A stretch of 64,000 nucleotides of DNA from Planctomycetaceae bacterium (GTDB lineage: Bacteria; Planctomycetota; Planctomycetia; Planctomycetales; Planctomycetaceae). The position numbers and the translations under genes were made by a program. Positions 1 through 9,340 of this stretch are shown here, piece after piece. The stretch lies in the NCBI GenBank assembly GCA_024742875.1, contig JANSXP010000023.1:1-64000 (forward strand), given 5' to 3'. The notes under the pieces were generated by a model. The model searched no databases and was not told the origin of the DNA. It was given only the letters and a program-made list of their open reading frames with translations. The first letter of the stretch is position 1, and each line of letters begins with the position of its first letter.

Positions 1-2
1 GC

Positions 3-587
3 ACAACGTCACACGTCATTGCGTCGGTCATGGATCGTGTCCGAGCCGCCAGAAAGCAGACCGGCTGCGATCCCGTGCAGCGGCTGGAACGCTGGGGGCT
101 GCTGCGGCAAAAGGGCAGGGCCTACGCGCGCTGCGACTGTCTGGATGCCTGCTGCGTGGTGGGGGAATGTGGCGAATGCTGCGGCGGTGCGGCCGAAGCG
201 GGCGGTTTGTGTGCGGACTGCGGCTGCGCCGCGGGAGAGGCAGGAGGCGCCGGCCTGGGCAGCGGTTGCTGTGGCCCACCTGGCGGCGTCTGCTGTGCCG
301 ACTGCTGCTTCTTTGGCGACCCCTGCGGCGACACGTCGACAACGAAGAAGAAAAAGAAGTCGGACGACGAGAACAGCGAAAAAGAGCCGCTCGATGTCGC
401 CTCCCCGTATGCGTGGTGTCATGGAAAATCGGGGGCGACCGACGGACCACTGAACCCAGCGGGCTATGTGACAGTTGACGGCGAACGCGTGCCGGCGAAG
501 ACGGCGGACGGCCGGTTCTTCGACAGCGGACAAAACGTCCGTGTTGTGCGCACAGATCCGTTTGGGGTGACCGTGGAAGCGGACTGA
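3..587 (+). CDS. Cys-rich protein with NfeD-like C-terminus, probably 5'-truncated
   Basis: The reading frame is open to the left edge of the window, so the true start may lie outside; an ATG at 30 is the first internal candidate (185 residues from there). The middle part is extraordinarily rich in Cys and Gly, with many CC and CxxC pairs over about 70 residues, followed by a run of lysines and an acidic stretch. The last 40 residues (GYVTVDGERVPAKTADGRFF and on to the end) resemble the small OB-fold domain at the end of NfeD-family proteins: a hydrophobic V-x-V, a GERVPA turn, a SGQ-V-RVV strand and a final V-V strand. NfeD partners membrane stomatin-like proteins, but no membrane segment is visible here. 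Function is unknown; the frame call rests on this C-terminal resemblance. Confidence 0.5.
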   Translation, partial: TTSHVIASVMDRVRAARKQTGCDPVQRLERWGLLRQKGRAYARCDCLDACCVVGECGECCGGAAEAGGLCADCGCAAGEAGGAGLGSGCCGPPGGVCCADCCFFGDPCGDTSTTKKKKKSDDENSEKEPLDVASPYAWCHGKSGATDGPLNPAGYVTVDGERVPAKTADGRFFDSGQNVRVVRTDPFGVTVEAD

Positions 588-666
588 GCTGTCGGGTGAC
601 TGTATGGCGCCATGAACGCCAGGAGCGCCCGGAACGCGGCAAGCGCGGAAAACGGCAGGGGCCGGC

Positions 667-2082
667 TTACGCCAGTATGTCTCGCACCACCTCGCCGTGC
701 ACATCCGTGAGGCGGTAGTGTCGGCCCTGGAATTTGTACGTCAGCTGTTCGTGGTTGATGCCCAGCTGATGCAGAATGGTGGCGTGCAGGTCGTGCACGC
801 TCACAGGGTTTTCGACCACGTTGTAGCTGTAGTCGTCGGTCTGTCCGTAGCTCATGCCGCCCTTAATGCCGCCGCCCGCCATCCACACGGTGAAGCAGCG
901 GGGATGGTGATCGCGGCCGTAGTTATTGGCCGACATCTGTCCCTGACAATACACCGTGCGACCAAACTCGCCCCCCCACACAATCAGCGTTTCGTCCAGC
1001 AGGCCCCGCTGCTTGAGGTCTTTAATCAGCGCCGCGCTGGCCTGGTCGGTCTGTTTGCAGCGGGATCTCATTTGATTGGGCAGGCCGCCGTGGGCGTCCC
1101 AGCCGCGATGAAACAGCTGCACAAATCGCACGCCGCGTTCGGACAGGCGGCGGGCCATCAGCACGTTGTAGGCATAGGTGCCAGGCTTGCGAGCGTCTTC
1201 CCCGTACAGATCAAACGTGGATTTGGGTTCGTCCGAGACATCCGTCAGCTCCGGTACCGAATCCTGCATGCGGTACGCCATTTCGTACTGCGCGATGCGC
1301 GTCTGGATTTCGGGATCCTGATAGTCAGCGTGATGCTGCTCATTCAGGGATCGGATGACGTCCAGCGAGTGACGCCGCATCCGATCCGTTACGCCGGCCG
1401 GATTGTTCAGGTACAGGACAGGACTGGAGCCTGCGCGAAACAGCACGCCCTGATGCCGAGACGGCAGAAAGCCGGCGCCCCACAGACGGTCATACAGCGG
1501 CTGGCCACCACGGCTGGAGGTCATCGCGACAAACGTGGGCAGATTGCTGTTTTCATTGCCCAGGCCATAGCTGAGCCAGGCACCAATACTGGGACGACCG
1601 GCAATCTGAAAGCCGGTCTGAAAAAAGGTGATCGCCGGATCGTGGTTGATGGCTTCGGTGTGCAGGCTGTTGATGAAGCACACATCATTGGCCACTTCCT
1701 TCAAGTGGGGCATCAGCTCGGTATTCAGCCACGCCCCGCCATCTCCCACACGTTCAAATTGGAACAGGGATTTGGCCACGGGAAATGACGACTGGCCGGC
1801 CGTCATGCCCGTCAGTCGCTGTCCGTTGAAGACCGAGGCGGGCACTTCCTGCTGATGCACCTTCTCCAGATAGGGCTTGTGATCGAACAGGTCAATCTGC
1901 GGCGGACCGCCTGACTGAAACAGATAGATGATGCGTTTGGCTCGGGGCGCGAAGTGTCGGGCGTCAGCAGCCGTCGTGGAATTGCCCAGCAGCGTGGCCA
2001 GCGAAGCCATGCCCAGGCTGTGGCCGGCGGTGCGGTGGAAAAAGTGTCGACGTGTTTGCTGCAGTGGATCGATCGTGGTCAT
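667..2082 (-). CDS. DUF1501 domain-containing secreted protein
   Basis: This 471-residue protein belongs to the DUF1501 family, an alkaline-phosphatase-superfamily-like group expanded in planctomycetes. The N-terminus has a twin-arginine pattern (TRRHFFHR, Arg11-Arg12) followed by an Ala/Leu-rich stretch, consistent with Tat export. The family signature [16 protein letters not shown] follows at about residue 55, and the C-terminal half has the conserved GGEFGR and [14 protein letters not shown] segments. It lies about 50 bases downstream of the PSD1-type cytochrome gene on the same strand, the standard planctomycete pairing, so the two are probably co-transcribed and act together outside the cytoplasmic membrane. 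The biochemical role of the pair is not established. The start codon is the only Met that retains the whole Tat signal. Confidence 0.93.
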   Translation of the reverse strand: MTTIDPLQQTRRHFFHRTAGHSLGMASLATLLGNSTTAADARHFAPRAKRIIYLFQSGGPPQIDLFDHKPYLEKVHQQEVPASVFNGQRLTGMTAGQSSFPVAKSLFQFERVGDGGAWLNTELMPHLKEVANDVCFINSLHTEAINHDPAITFFQTGFQIAGRPSIGAWLSYGLGNENSNLPTFVAMTSSRGGQPLYDRLWGAGFLPSRHQGVLFRAGSSPVLYLNNPAGVTDRMRRHSLDVIRSLNEQHHADYQDPEIQTRIAQYEMAYRMQDSVPELTDVSDEPKSTFDLYGEDARKPGTYAYNVLMARRLSERGVRFVQLFHRGWDAHGGLPNQMRSRCKQTDQASAALIKDLKQRGLLDETLIVWGGEFGRTVYCQGQMSANNYGRDHHPRCFTVWMAGGGIKGGMSYGQTDDYSYNVVENPVSVHDLHATILHQLGINHEQLTYKFQGRHYRLTDVHGEVVRDILA

Positions 2083-2130
2083 GAGGATTTCCCGTTGGAT
2101 GGTGGCGGGGCAAGAAACGTGGTCGCCTGG

Positions 2131-5100
2131 TCACTCACGGCTGACCACTTCATCCAGATTCAACAGGACATTGCACAGCATGGTGTCGGCGGCCAGCTGG
2201 GCTGTGTCGACATCGGTAGCCACCGGGGATTCACCGACCGACAAAAGTTGTTTTGCAGCCGGGAGGTCGGCCTGAAATTCTTCCAGATAAAACTGACGTG
2301 CCGTTTCCAGGGCGCTGTGCTCTGACGCTGAGGGCGGCCGGCAGGTCAGCAGCCGGAAAGCCCAGCGGATGGGGTCGTCACCGCCTTCGCTCGACATTCT
2401 CACGGCCAGATGACGGGCAGATTCCACAAACGTGGTTTCATTCAGCAGCGTCAGCGCCTGCAGGGGCGTGTTGGTCCGCTTCGGGCGAACGGTGCAGTTT
2501 TCGCGATCGGCCGCATCCAGAATGGCGAGTCCCGGCGGAGCCACCGTGCGTTTCCACAACGTGTACAGTCCCCGACGGTAGAGGTCTTTGCCTTTGGACT
2601 GCCGATATTTCATGTTGGACATCTCGGCCCACAGGTTGGCCGGCTGGTAGGGACTCACCGATGGACCGCCGATCTCCGTCGTCAACAGCCCGGAGGCGAA
2701 CAGAGCTTGATCGCGCAACTGGCGGGCAGTCAGTCGCAGCCGCGGTCCGCGCCACAGCAGTCGATTGCCGGGGTCTTCGGTGAGCGCCGACTTGCGAAAC
2801 AGATCGTCGATCGGAAAGCGGCTCGACTGCCGGTAGGTGGCGGACAGGACGATCAGTTTTTGCAGCGCTTTCACGTTCCAGCCGGATTCCACAAATTCCA
2901 CGGCCAGCCAGTCCAGCAGTTCCGGATGGCTGGGCAGATCTCCCTGCAGGCCAAAGTCCTCCGGCGTGGCCACCAGCCCGGTGCCGAAGTATTTTTGCCA
3001 GTAGCGATTGACGATGACTCGCGCGGTCAGAGGGTGCTGGCCGCTCACCAGCCATTTTGCGAGGTCGTGTCGGGTGTTCTTTGCGTTTGCGTTTGCCAGA
3101 GCGGGCAGGGTGGCGGGCGTGGTCGATGTCACCACATCGCCGTGGGCGTTGTAGACACCGCGAACGCGGATGGTGGTCTGGCGCGGAACGGCACGTTCCT
3201 GCATGACCATCGTGGTTGGAAACGCGTCCGTCAGTTTGACGCTTTGCAGACGCAGCTTCAGCAGAGTCTGAGATGCTGCCATCAGTGACTGTACGGCGGC
3301 CGGAGTGTTCTCGTCGGCCGACTTTGAGTCTGCACAGCAGGCGACCATCCAGCCGATCAGCTTGTTCTGCATGGATGGCGTACGGTCGACCCCTGGTTGT
3401 GCGATGATTTCTCTGATCGAGGCCCGTTCTGCCAGCTGAGCAATCTCATCCGCAAACAGTGTGCGGGAATAAAAGTGAAGGTCATCCACTTGACCGGCGA
3501 ACCGATCACCCACCACGCCGCCGCCGATGCGCAGCGGTGCGCCTTTGGACGTGCCTCCAGTATTGCTGTTGGTGTTGTGTACGATGCGTGTGTCGGCCAA
3601 CTGGCCGTTGAGCCAGATCTGCTGACCGCGGGCCCGCTGGCTGCCGTCATTGGTCAACGTCACGTGCACCCATTCATTGGGGGAAATCTGCCGTTTTGTC
3701 TCCACGGTGCCCACGCCGGAAATCCATCGCGTGACAATCTGAAACTGCAGCCGCCCGTCATCGAGCATCACACAAAAGCCGGGCCGCGTGCTGCTCTTTT
3801 TCTGACGTGACAGCACCACACCCGATTCTGTGTTTTCGGCCTTCATCCAGAAGCACACTGAAGAACGCCCCTGACACGTGACGTTGCCTTTATCTCCCAG
3901 CAGCAGCACGCCGTTGCCGCCGACCGTGGCTGATTTGCCATGCAGGCCTTCTCGCAAAACGGGAGACCCGCTTTCCACACGGATGCCTTCGGCTTTCATC
4001 TCTTCGAACAGGAAACGGTCCGTCAGCCCGTTAGGAACGCAGGGAGTGTTCTCGTCCTGCGCCGACAGCCAGTTGTTGAGCGCGGGTTCGGCGTTCTGCC
4101 ACAGCGTCTTTGCTTTGCTCAATGCCGTTTGAGCGTTGACGATTTTCCGCTGCAGTGTCTGCAGCTGTTGCTGCTGGGCCGATGTCGGCGCGACAATCCA
4201 CGGTTCACTATTGCCAAACTTGATCGCCCGTCCGCTCTCGGCGATGTTGTCAAAAAACGAAATGAGCTGGTAGTACTCCTCTTGTGAAAACGTATCGTAC
4301 TTGTGGTCGTGGCAGCGCGCACAGCCGAGCGTCAGCCCCATCCAGACGGTGCTGGTGGTGTCCACACGATCGACCGCGTTCTCCAGCAGGAATTCCTCCA
4401 GCACCAGGCCAGCTTCGGAGTTGTACCGATGGTTGCGGTTGAAACCGGTGGCGATCTGCTGTGACAGCGTCGCGTTGGGCAGCAGGTCGCCGGCCAGCTG
4501 TTCAATGGTGAACTGATCGAACGGCATGTTGGCGTTGAAGGCCTCGATGACCCAGTCGCGATAGCGATACATGGTGCGGGGACCGTCGTTTTGATAGCCG
4601 TCCGTGTCGGCGTACCGAGCGGCGTCCAGCCATGCGGCCGCCATGTGTTCGCCATAGTGCGGCGACGCCAGCAGTCGGTCCACCACCGCTTCAAAGGCGG
4701 CCGGAGATGCGTCCTGCAGAAAGGCGTCCAGTTCCGCCAGTGTGGGCGGCAGGCCGGTCAGATCAAAGCTGACTTTCCGCAGCCATTTGTACTTCTCGGT
4801 TGGGGGCGCGTGTGTGAATCCGGCCTGCTGCAGCCGACGCAGCACAAAGTGGTCGATTGCGTTATGGGGCCAGTCGCTGTCGACCGTGGGAACGGCCGGC
4901 CGTTGGGGGGTGATGAACGACCAGTGCTGCTCCCACTTCGCGCCGCTGTCGATCCACTGTCGCAAAGTCGCTTTCTCTGCTTCACTCAGAGTGCGACCGG
5001 AGTCGGGCGGCGGCATCTGCAAGTCGGGGTCATCAGCAAAGATGCGATCGATCAACTGACTGCCGGTCGCATTGCCGGGCACGATGGCCGCCAGCCCGTC

Positions 5101-5280
5101 TCGCGATGCTTTGGCAGCGGACTCCTCGTCCAGACGCAGATCGGCTTCCCGCGTGTTGGCATCTGGCCCGTGACAGTGAAAACACTTGTCCGCCAATATG
5201 GGACGGATGTCTTTGTTGAAGGTCGGTTCATCGGCAGCGGCGGTCGCCGCGATGACGAGGATGCACAAAGCAGGTCGCAT
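2131..5280 (-). CDS. PSCyt1/DUF1549/LamG/DUF1553 (PSD1-type) cytochrome protein
   Basis: A 1049-residue secreted protein with a short signal peptide (about residues 1-17, ending TAAADEP). A planctomycete cytochrome C motif follows at once (CFHCHGPD, Cys33, Cys36, His37), which should bind covalent haem. Next come a DUF1549 region (roughly 130-340), a concanavalin/LamG-like insert (roughly 440-610, ending with VDDLHFYSRTL), and a C-terminal DUF1553 region (roughly 720-1000, including RVIVNRYWQKYFG and RTNTPLQALTLLN). This architecture is nearly restricted to Planctomycetota and close relatives. The DUF1501 gene follows on the same strand. The LamG-like insert suggests binding to polysaccharide or another extracellular ligand, and the haem suggests an oxidative step; both are inferences. 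The length is normal for the family and no break is seen. Confidence 0.93.
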   Translation of the reverse strand: MRPALCILVIAATAAADEPTFNKDIRPILADKCFHCHGPDANTREADLRLDEESAAKASRDGLAAIVPGNATGSQLIDRIFADDPDLQMPPPDSGRTLSEAEKATLRQWIDSGAKWEQHWSFITPQRPAVPTVDSDWPHNAIDHFVLRRLQQAGFTHAPPTEKYKWLRKVSFDLTGLPPTLAELDAFLQDASPAAFEAVVDRLLASPHYGEHMAAAWLDAARYADTDGYQNDGPRTMYRYRDWVIEAFNANMPFDQFTIEQLAGDLLPNATLSQQIATGFNRNHRYNSEAGLVLEEFLLENAVDRVDTTSTVWMGLTLGCARCHDHKYDTFSQEEYYQLISFFDNIAESGRAIKFGNSEPWIVAPTSAQQQQLQTLQRKIVNAQTALSKAKTLWQNAEPALNNWLSAQDENTPCVPNGLTDRFLFEEMKAEGIRVESGSPVLREGLHGKSATVGGNGVLLLGDKGNVTCQGRSSVCFWMKAENTESGVVLSRQKKSSTRPGFCVMLDDGRLQFQIVTRWISGVGTVETKRQISPNEWVHVTLTNDGSQRARGQQIWLNGQLADTRIVHNTNSNTGGTSKGAPLRIGGGVVGDRFAGQVDDLHFYSRTLFADEIAQLAERASIREIIAQPGVDRTPSMQNKLIGWMVACCADSKSADENTPAAVQSLMAASQTLLKLRLQSVKLTDAFPTTMVMQERAVPRQTTIRVRGVYNAHGDVVTSTTPATLPALANANAKNTRHDLAKWLVSGQHPLTARVIVNRYWQKYFGTGLVATPEDFGLQGDLPSHPELLDWLAVEFVESGWNVKALQKLIVLSATYRQSSRFPIDDLFRKSALTEDPGNRLLWRGPRLRLTARQLRDQALFASGLLTTEIGGPSVSPYQPANLWAEMSNMKYRQSKGKDLYRRGLYTLWKRTVAPPGLAILDAADRENCTVRPKRTNTPLQALTLLNETTFVESARHLAVRMSSEGGDDPIRWAFRLLTCRPPSASEHSALETARQFYLEEFQADLPAAKQLLSVGESPVATDVDTAQLAADTMLCNVLLNLDEVVSRE

Positions 5281-5384
5281 CAGCAGTCTCGGTGGGATGT
5301 TGGGAAGGACCCATCAGTCTACCAGCACGTCCTGGGGAAACCACCTTAGAATGCCGGCTCCGTCAGAGTCACCGGCTGCCGGGA

Positions 5385-7571
5385 TTACAAAACGTCATTC
5401 AGGAAATCCTCGAATGCCCACATGGTCCACTGAAAGTAGACGTTGTTTTCGCGGCCGTAATTGAAGAAACCGTGACCGGCCCCCGGATACTCAATGAATC
5501 GACAATCGTTGTCAGCAGCTTTCATTCGCTGCTGAAATCTGCGAATCAGTGGCGGGGCGATGACGGTGTCCTTTTCGCCACTGAGGACCAGCGTGGGGGG
5601 CAGGTCTTTGTGGACGTGATGAGCGGGAGACAGGCTGGTCGGATCGATGCCCGCCTGTTCGCATTTTTTGCGGCCGCCGGACCAGCCGTCGACCAGGTCG
5701 ATGGCCGGGTTGAACAGCACCAGCCCGCGCGGTGGTTCGGCAAGCGCGGGATCGTCTTCCAGACCAATCGTAAACAGGGCCAGTGACAAATGGCCGCCCG
5801 CCGAGCCTCCTGAGACGACAATGCGATCCGTGTCGATCTGCAACTGGTCCGCATGCTCCAGCGTCCAGCGGTAAGCGGCCCGCGCATCGCGGAGTGTGTC
5901 GTGTGGTGTCAAGGCCCCACGCGGTGCGCGAAAATGAATGTTCACCACCACATATCCGCGTCGCTGCAGCCAGGCCGACTGGGGAGCCAGCATGCGGGGG
6001 TGTCCGCCCCAGCCACCGCCGTGGATAAAAAAGACGCACGGCCGCTTTTCCTCCGGCTGAATATCGAGCGGCGTATACACACGCAGCGTCTGATCTTTCA
6101 CACCCTGACCGCCATAATCGAATTGTGTTGCGGTCGCCTCCAGTTGATCGCCAATAGCGTCTGACTCTTTGCGATTTTTGGGCAGATACAGCAGGTTATG
6201 CTCCGGCCGGCCATACGCATCCACCAATGGCGGTTCGCTGCCATCAGCCAGCATGCGATCGATGTGAGACTGCAGTTGCTGCTGAGCCGCTCTGTCAGCG
6301 TCCGTCATATGCAGCGGGTCCACGGCCGTTTCCTGCAGTGGTGTGTCACTCAGACGATACAGACGGCCGGAGCGGAACAGCTTGTAGTCACGGTTGACGG
6401 CAAACACACTGCGACGAAATCGCTCCTTATCCCAGCCGGGCCGCGAGTCGTACCAGAAGAAGGCCGTTTGTCGGGGAGAAGTCGACCGACCGAATAAAGC
6501 GGGCGCAAAACTCGTGCCGTCCGTGGTGATGCCGTCCGTCGACGTGTTCGTCAGTTCCAGCAGCGTGGGCAAAAAGTCGGATGCATCCACAATGTCATCG
6601 CACAGGCCCGGCTTGATGTGTCCGGGCCAGTGGGCAATCAGCGGCACATGGATGGCCGTTTGCAGAGTCTTTGCCTTGCCGCCGGGGATTTCTCGTCCAT
6701 CCTGCACGTCGGAACGCACCTTATTGTGGAAACCGTTGTCAGCGTAGAACAGCACCAGTGTGTTCTCGCGCAATCCTTTGGCCTTCAGTTCGCTGAGCAG
6801 TCGTCCGACAACCGTGTCCATATACTCGACCATGTCCCTGATGTACGAGACATCTTCTTCCGGGACGTTGTCGGGATCCCAGTCTTTGCTGTTGGGCGTG
6901 GGTTCAAACGGACGATGCGGCAGGGCCATCGGGTAGTAGCAGAAGGTGGGTTCGGCTCGATGTCGGTCAAAGAAATCGACGATCTTTTCGACCCAGATGT
7001 CTTCGCCATAGCGACCACGATAGGTCGAGAGCGTTCCTGGCTGATCTGCCGTTCCTTCCAGCATGGATGGGTTCGCGTAGCGCGATCCCTTGTCTTCGGT
7101 GTGCAGGGCATGAAACAGGGCGTACTCATCAAAGCCCGCGTCTTTGGGGTGCATGCCCGTGCCGCGTCGTGCGCCCGCATTGGGCAGGTCGGGCGGATCG
7201 TACGACTGCAGTTGCCATTTGCCGAAAATGCCGGTCGTGTATCCGGAAGCCTGCAAATGGTGGCCGAAGGTTTTCTGACTGGGATCCAGAATGCCAAAGT
7301 ACGTCCAGTTGCGGTGGTTGTACTGACCGGTCATCAACTGCACGCGCGTGGGCGTGCACAGCGGCTGTGCGTAGGCGGTGGTGAATCGCAGTCCTTCGGC
7401 CGCCAGTTGATCCAGGTGGGGCGTCTGGTAACTGGTGCCTCCGTAGCATCCCAGGCCTTCAATGCCCATGTCGTCGGCCATAATCAGCAGGATATTGGGT
7501 GTCTGCCGTTCGTCAGCGGCAGCGCAGGTCGGCAGGAGGAAACAGAGCAGGGCGGGGAGAATGGCACGCAT
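5385..7571 (-). CDS. secreted sulfatase fused to an alpha/beta-hydrolase (esterase-like) domain
   Basis: From the Met at 7571 the product is 728 residues with a clear signal peptide (MRAILPALLCFLLPTCAAAD); the frame stays open upstream, but those residues are not signal-like. Residues 25-460 form a type I sulfatase: NILLIMADD metal-site strand, LCTPTR at 71-76 with Cys72 as the predicted formylglycine precursor (Thr in place of the usual Ser), and a C-terminal ADNGFH. Residues about 490-728 form an alpha/beta hydrolase of the Aes/HSL-like esterase type: oxyanion HGGGW (517-521), nucleophile elbow GGSAG with Ser590, Asp668 (GEKD) and His700 (GAGHGF). Both active sites look intact, so one secreted polypeptide could remove sulfate and acyl/acetyl groups from an algal polysaccharide; that substrate is inference. 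A second sulfatase is divergent upstream. Confidence 0.92.
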   Translation of the reverse strand: MRAILPALLCFLLPTCAAADERQTPNILLIMADDMGIEGLGCYGGTSYQTPHLDQLAAEGLRFTTAYAQPLCTPTRVQLMTGQYNHRNWTYFGILDPSQKTFGHHLQASGYTTGIFGKWQLQSYDPPDLPNAGARRGTGMHPKDAGFDEYALFHALHTEDKGSRYANPSMLEGTADQPGTLSTYRGRYGEDIWVEKIVDFFDRHRAEPTFCYYPMALPHRPFEPTPNSKDWDPDNVPEEDVSYIRDMVEYMDTVVGRLLSELKAKGLRENTLVLFYADNGFHNKVRSDVQDGREIPGGKAKTLQTAIHVPLIAHWPGHIKPGLCDDIVDASDFLPTLLELTNTSTDGITTDGTSFAPALFGRSTSPRQTAFFWYDSRPGWDKERFRRSVFAVNRDYKLFRSGRLYRLSDTPLQETAVDPLHMTDADRAAQQQLQSHIDRMLADGSEPPLVDAYGRPEHNLLYLPKNRKESDAIGDQLEATATQFDYGGQGVKDQTLRVYTPLDIQPEEKRPCVFFIHGGGWGGHPRMLAPQSAWLQRRGYVVVNIHFRAPRGALTPHDTLRDARAAYRWTLEHADQLQIDTDRIVVSGGSAGGHLSLALFTIGLEDDPALAEPPRGLVLFNPAIDLVDGWSGGRKKCEQAGIDPTSLSPAHHVHKDLPPTLVLSGEKDTVIAPPLIRRFQQRMKAADNDCRFIEYPGAGHGFFNYGRENNVYFQWTMWAFEDFLNDVL

Positions 7572-7727
7572 GGAAGAATCGCCTGAGCAGAACAGAGTGT
7601 GTTGCATTCGTCTGAGTCTCCCGACATCAGCTCTGATTTTCAAACGGATCAACCGAAGTGCGTCGGTTGTTGCGGCCGCTGTTGCCGTCATACTGAGAGA
7701 ATCTTGAAACTCGGATGGAGAACAGGC

Positions 7728-9230
7728 GTGTCAAATTTTGTTCGTTTCACCAGTGTTGTGCTCGCGCTGTCATGCACGTCATGCGTGTTGGCTGGCGGCA
7801 GCGACCGTCCCAACTTTCTGTTCATCATTGTGGATGATCAGTCGCCCTTTGATCTGCGGACCTACAACAAAGAGTCGATCCTTGAGACGCCAAATATTGA
7901 TCGGCTGGCGGCCGAGGGTATGGTGCTGGATGGCGCCTACCATATGGGTTCGTTCAGCGGTGCCGTCTGCACGCCTTCCCGACACATGGTGATGACGGGG
8001 CGTACCGTGTGGCATCTGCCACTGGGGCCAGGCAAAGACGTGTGCCCGCCCAACTACGAGCAGTACTCCATGGCGGCCGTGTTCAACGCCGCGGGCTATG
8101 ACACGATGCGAACCTGCAAGCGGGGCAACAGCTATGCGGCGGCCAACAGTCAGTTCACCGTGGTGCACGATGCCACCAAACGCGGGGGTACGGCGGAAAC
8201 CGGCAGCGCATGGCACGGTGGGCGCGTGCTGGATTATCTCAATCAGCGGGAGCAGACCAAAGACGAAGATCCGTTCCTGATTTACTTCGGCTTCTCGCAT
8301 CCGCACGACACACGGGACGGCACGCCCGAACTGCTGAAAAAATACGGCGCCGTTAATCACCGCGACAAAGACAGCATTCCGGCTTTGCACCCCGCGCAGC
8401 CGCCTCTGCCGATCAACTACCTGCCCGAACATCCGTTCCATCACGGACACCCGGGACTGCGGGACGAAGAGAAGGTCAGTGGTGTCTGGAAGCGAAGGGA
8501 TGAACGCACGATTCGCAATGAGCTGGGCCGCGAATTTGCCTGCGATGAATACATCGATCTGCAGATTGGGCGCGTGCTGGCCAAACTGAAACAAATGGGT
8601 GAACTCGACAACACGTACATCGTGTACACGGCCGATCACGGTATGGCGATTGGCCGACACGGACTGCAGGGCAAGCAGAACCTGTACGAACACACCTGGC
8701 GGGTGCCGTACATCGTCAAAGGTCCAGGCATCAAGCCGGGAACACGTGCACAGGGAAACATCTATCTCCTGGATTCGCTGAGCACGCTGTGTGATCTGGC
8801 GTCCATCGAGCCTCCGGAATCGATCGAAGGCACCAGCTTCGTGCCCGTGCTGAAGCAGCAGCAGTCAACGGTTCGCGATGTGCTGTACGGTGTTTACAAC
8901 GGTGGCACCAAACCTGGCATGCGGAGTGTCCGCAAGGGTGATTGGAAACTGATCAAATACGATGTGCTGGATGGCAGCGTGCGGGAAACGCAGCTGTTCA
9001 ATCTGGCGGCCAATCCGCATGAGTATCTGGCTGAGCACCAGCAGCCTGGTCCGTTGCAGACCAATCTGGCCGATGACCCCATGCACGCACAGAAACGACA
9101 GGAAATGGAAGCGCTGCTGCTGTCGGAAATGCGGCGGCTCGATGACCCGTGGCGGCTGTGGGATCAGCCGGATGACGGCCTGACGCCACCACAAAAGCCA
9201 CGTCGCAAAAAGGCGAAGCCGAAAAAGTAA
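7728..9230 (+). CDS. secreted sulfatase
   Basis: A 500-residue sulfatase read from the GTG at 7728, which has GGAG seven bases upstream and begins a signal peptide (VSNFVRFTSVVLALSCTSCV, then LAGG). The frame is open further upstream to an ATG at 7599, but that extension is not signal-like and enters the divergent promoter region. Motifs: FLFIIVDDQ for the metal-binding aspartates, VCTPSRHMVMTGR with Cys81 as the formylglycine precursor in a canonical C-x-P-S-R context, and YTADHGMAIGRHG for the C-terminal metal ligands. The protein ends in a short Lys/Arg-rich tail. It probably acts in the periplasm or outside on sulfated glycans and requires a formylglycine-generating enzyme not found in this window. 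It is divergent from the sulfatase/hydrolase fusion with 156 bases between. Confidence 0.92.
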   Translation: MSNFVRFTSVVLALSCTSCVLAGGSDRPNFLFIIVDDQSPFDLRTYNKESILETPNIDRLAAEGMVLDGAYHMGSFSGAVCTPSRHMVMTGRTVWHLPLGPGKDVCPPNYEQYSMAAVFNAAGYDTMRTCKRGNSYAAANSQFTVVHDATKRGGTAETGSAWHGGRVLDYLNQREQTKDEDPFLIYFGFSHPHDTRDGTPELLKKYGAVNHRDKDSIPALHPAQPPLPINYLPEHPFHHGHPGLRDEEKVSGVWKRRDERTIRNELGREFACDEYIDLQIGRVLAKLKQMGELDNTYIVYTADHGMAIGRHGLQGKQNLYEHTWRVPYIVKGPGIKPGTRAQGNIYLLDSLSTLCDLASIEPPESIEGTSFVPVLKQQQSTVRDVLYGVYNGGTKPGMRSVRKGDWKLIKYDVLDGSVRETQLFNLAANPHEYLAEHQQPGPLQTNLADDPMHAQKRQEMEALLLSEMRRLDDPWRLWDQPDDGLTPPQKPRRKKAKPKK

Positions 9231-9340
9231 AGACGGTCGGCTCGTCACCGGTCGGCGGTTGTCTGCTCTGATCTGAGGGCCGTCAGGCGACGATTCTGCA
9301 CCACCTGCAGCGTACGATGCACAACCAGAAACTCGCAGAT

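Noticed and set aside
9-704. A 231-codon minus-strand frame over the Cys-rich gene
   Set aside because: Low-complexity Arg/Ala translation overlapping the DUF1501 3' end, whereas the plus frame has an NfeD-like end.
697-1788. A 363-codon plus-strand frame opposite the DUF1501 gene
   Set aside because: The minus-strand frame has a Tat signal and DUF1501 motifs over its whole length; the plus-strand frame has none.
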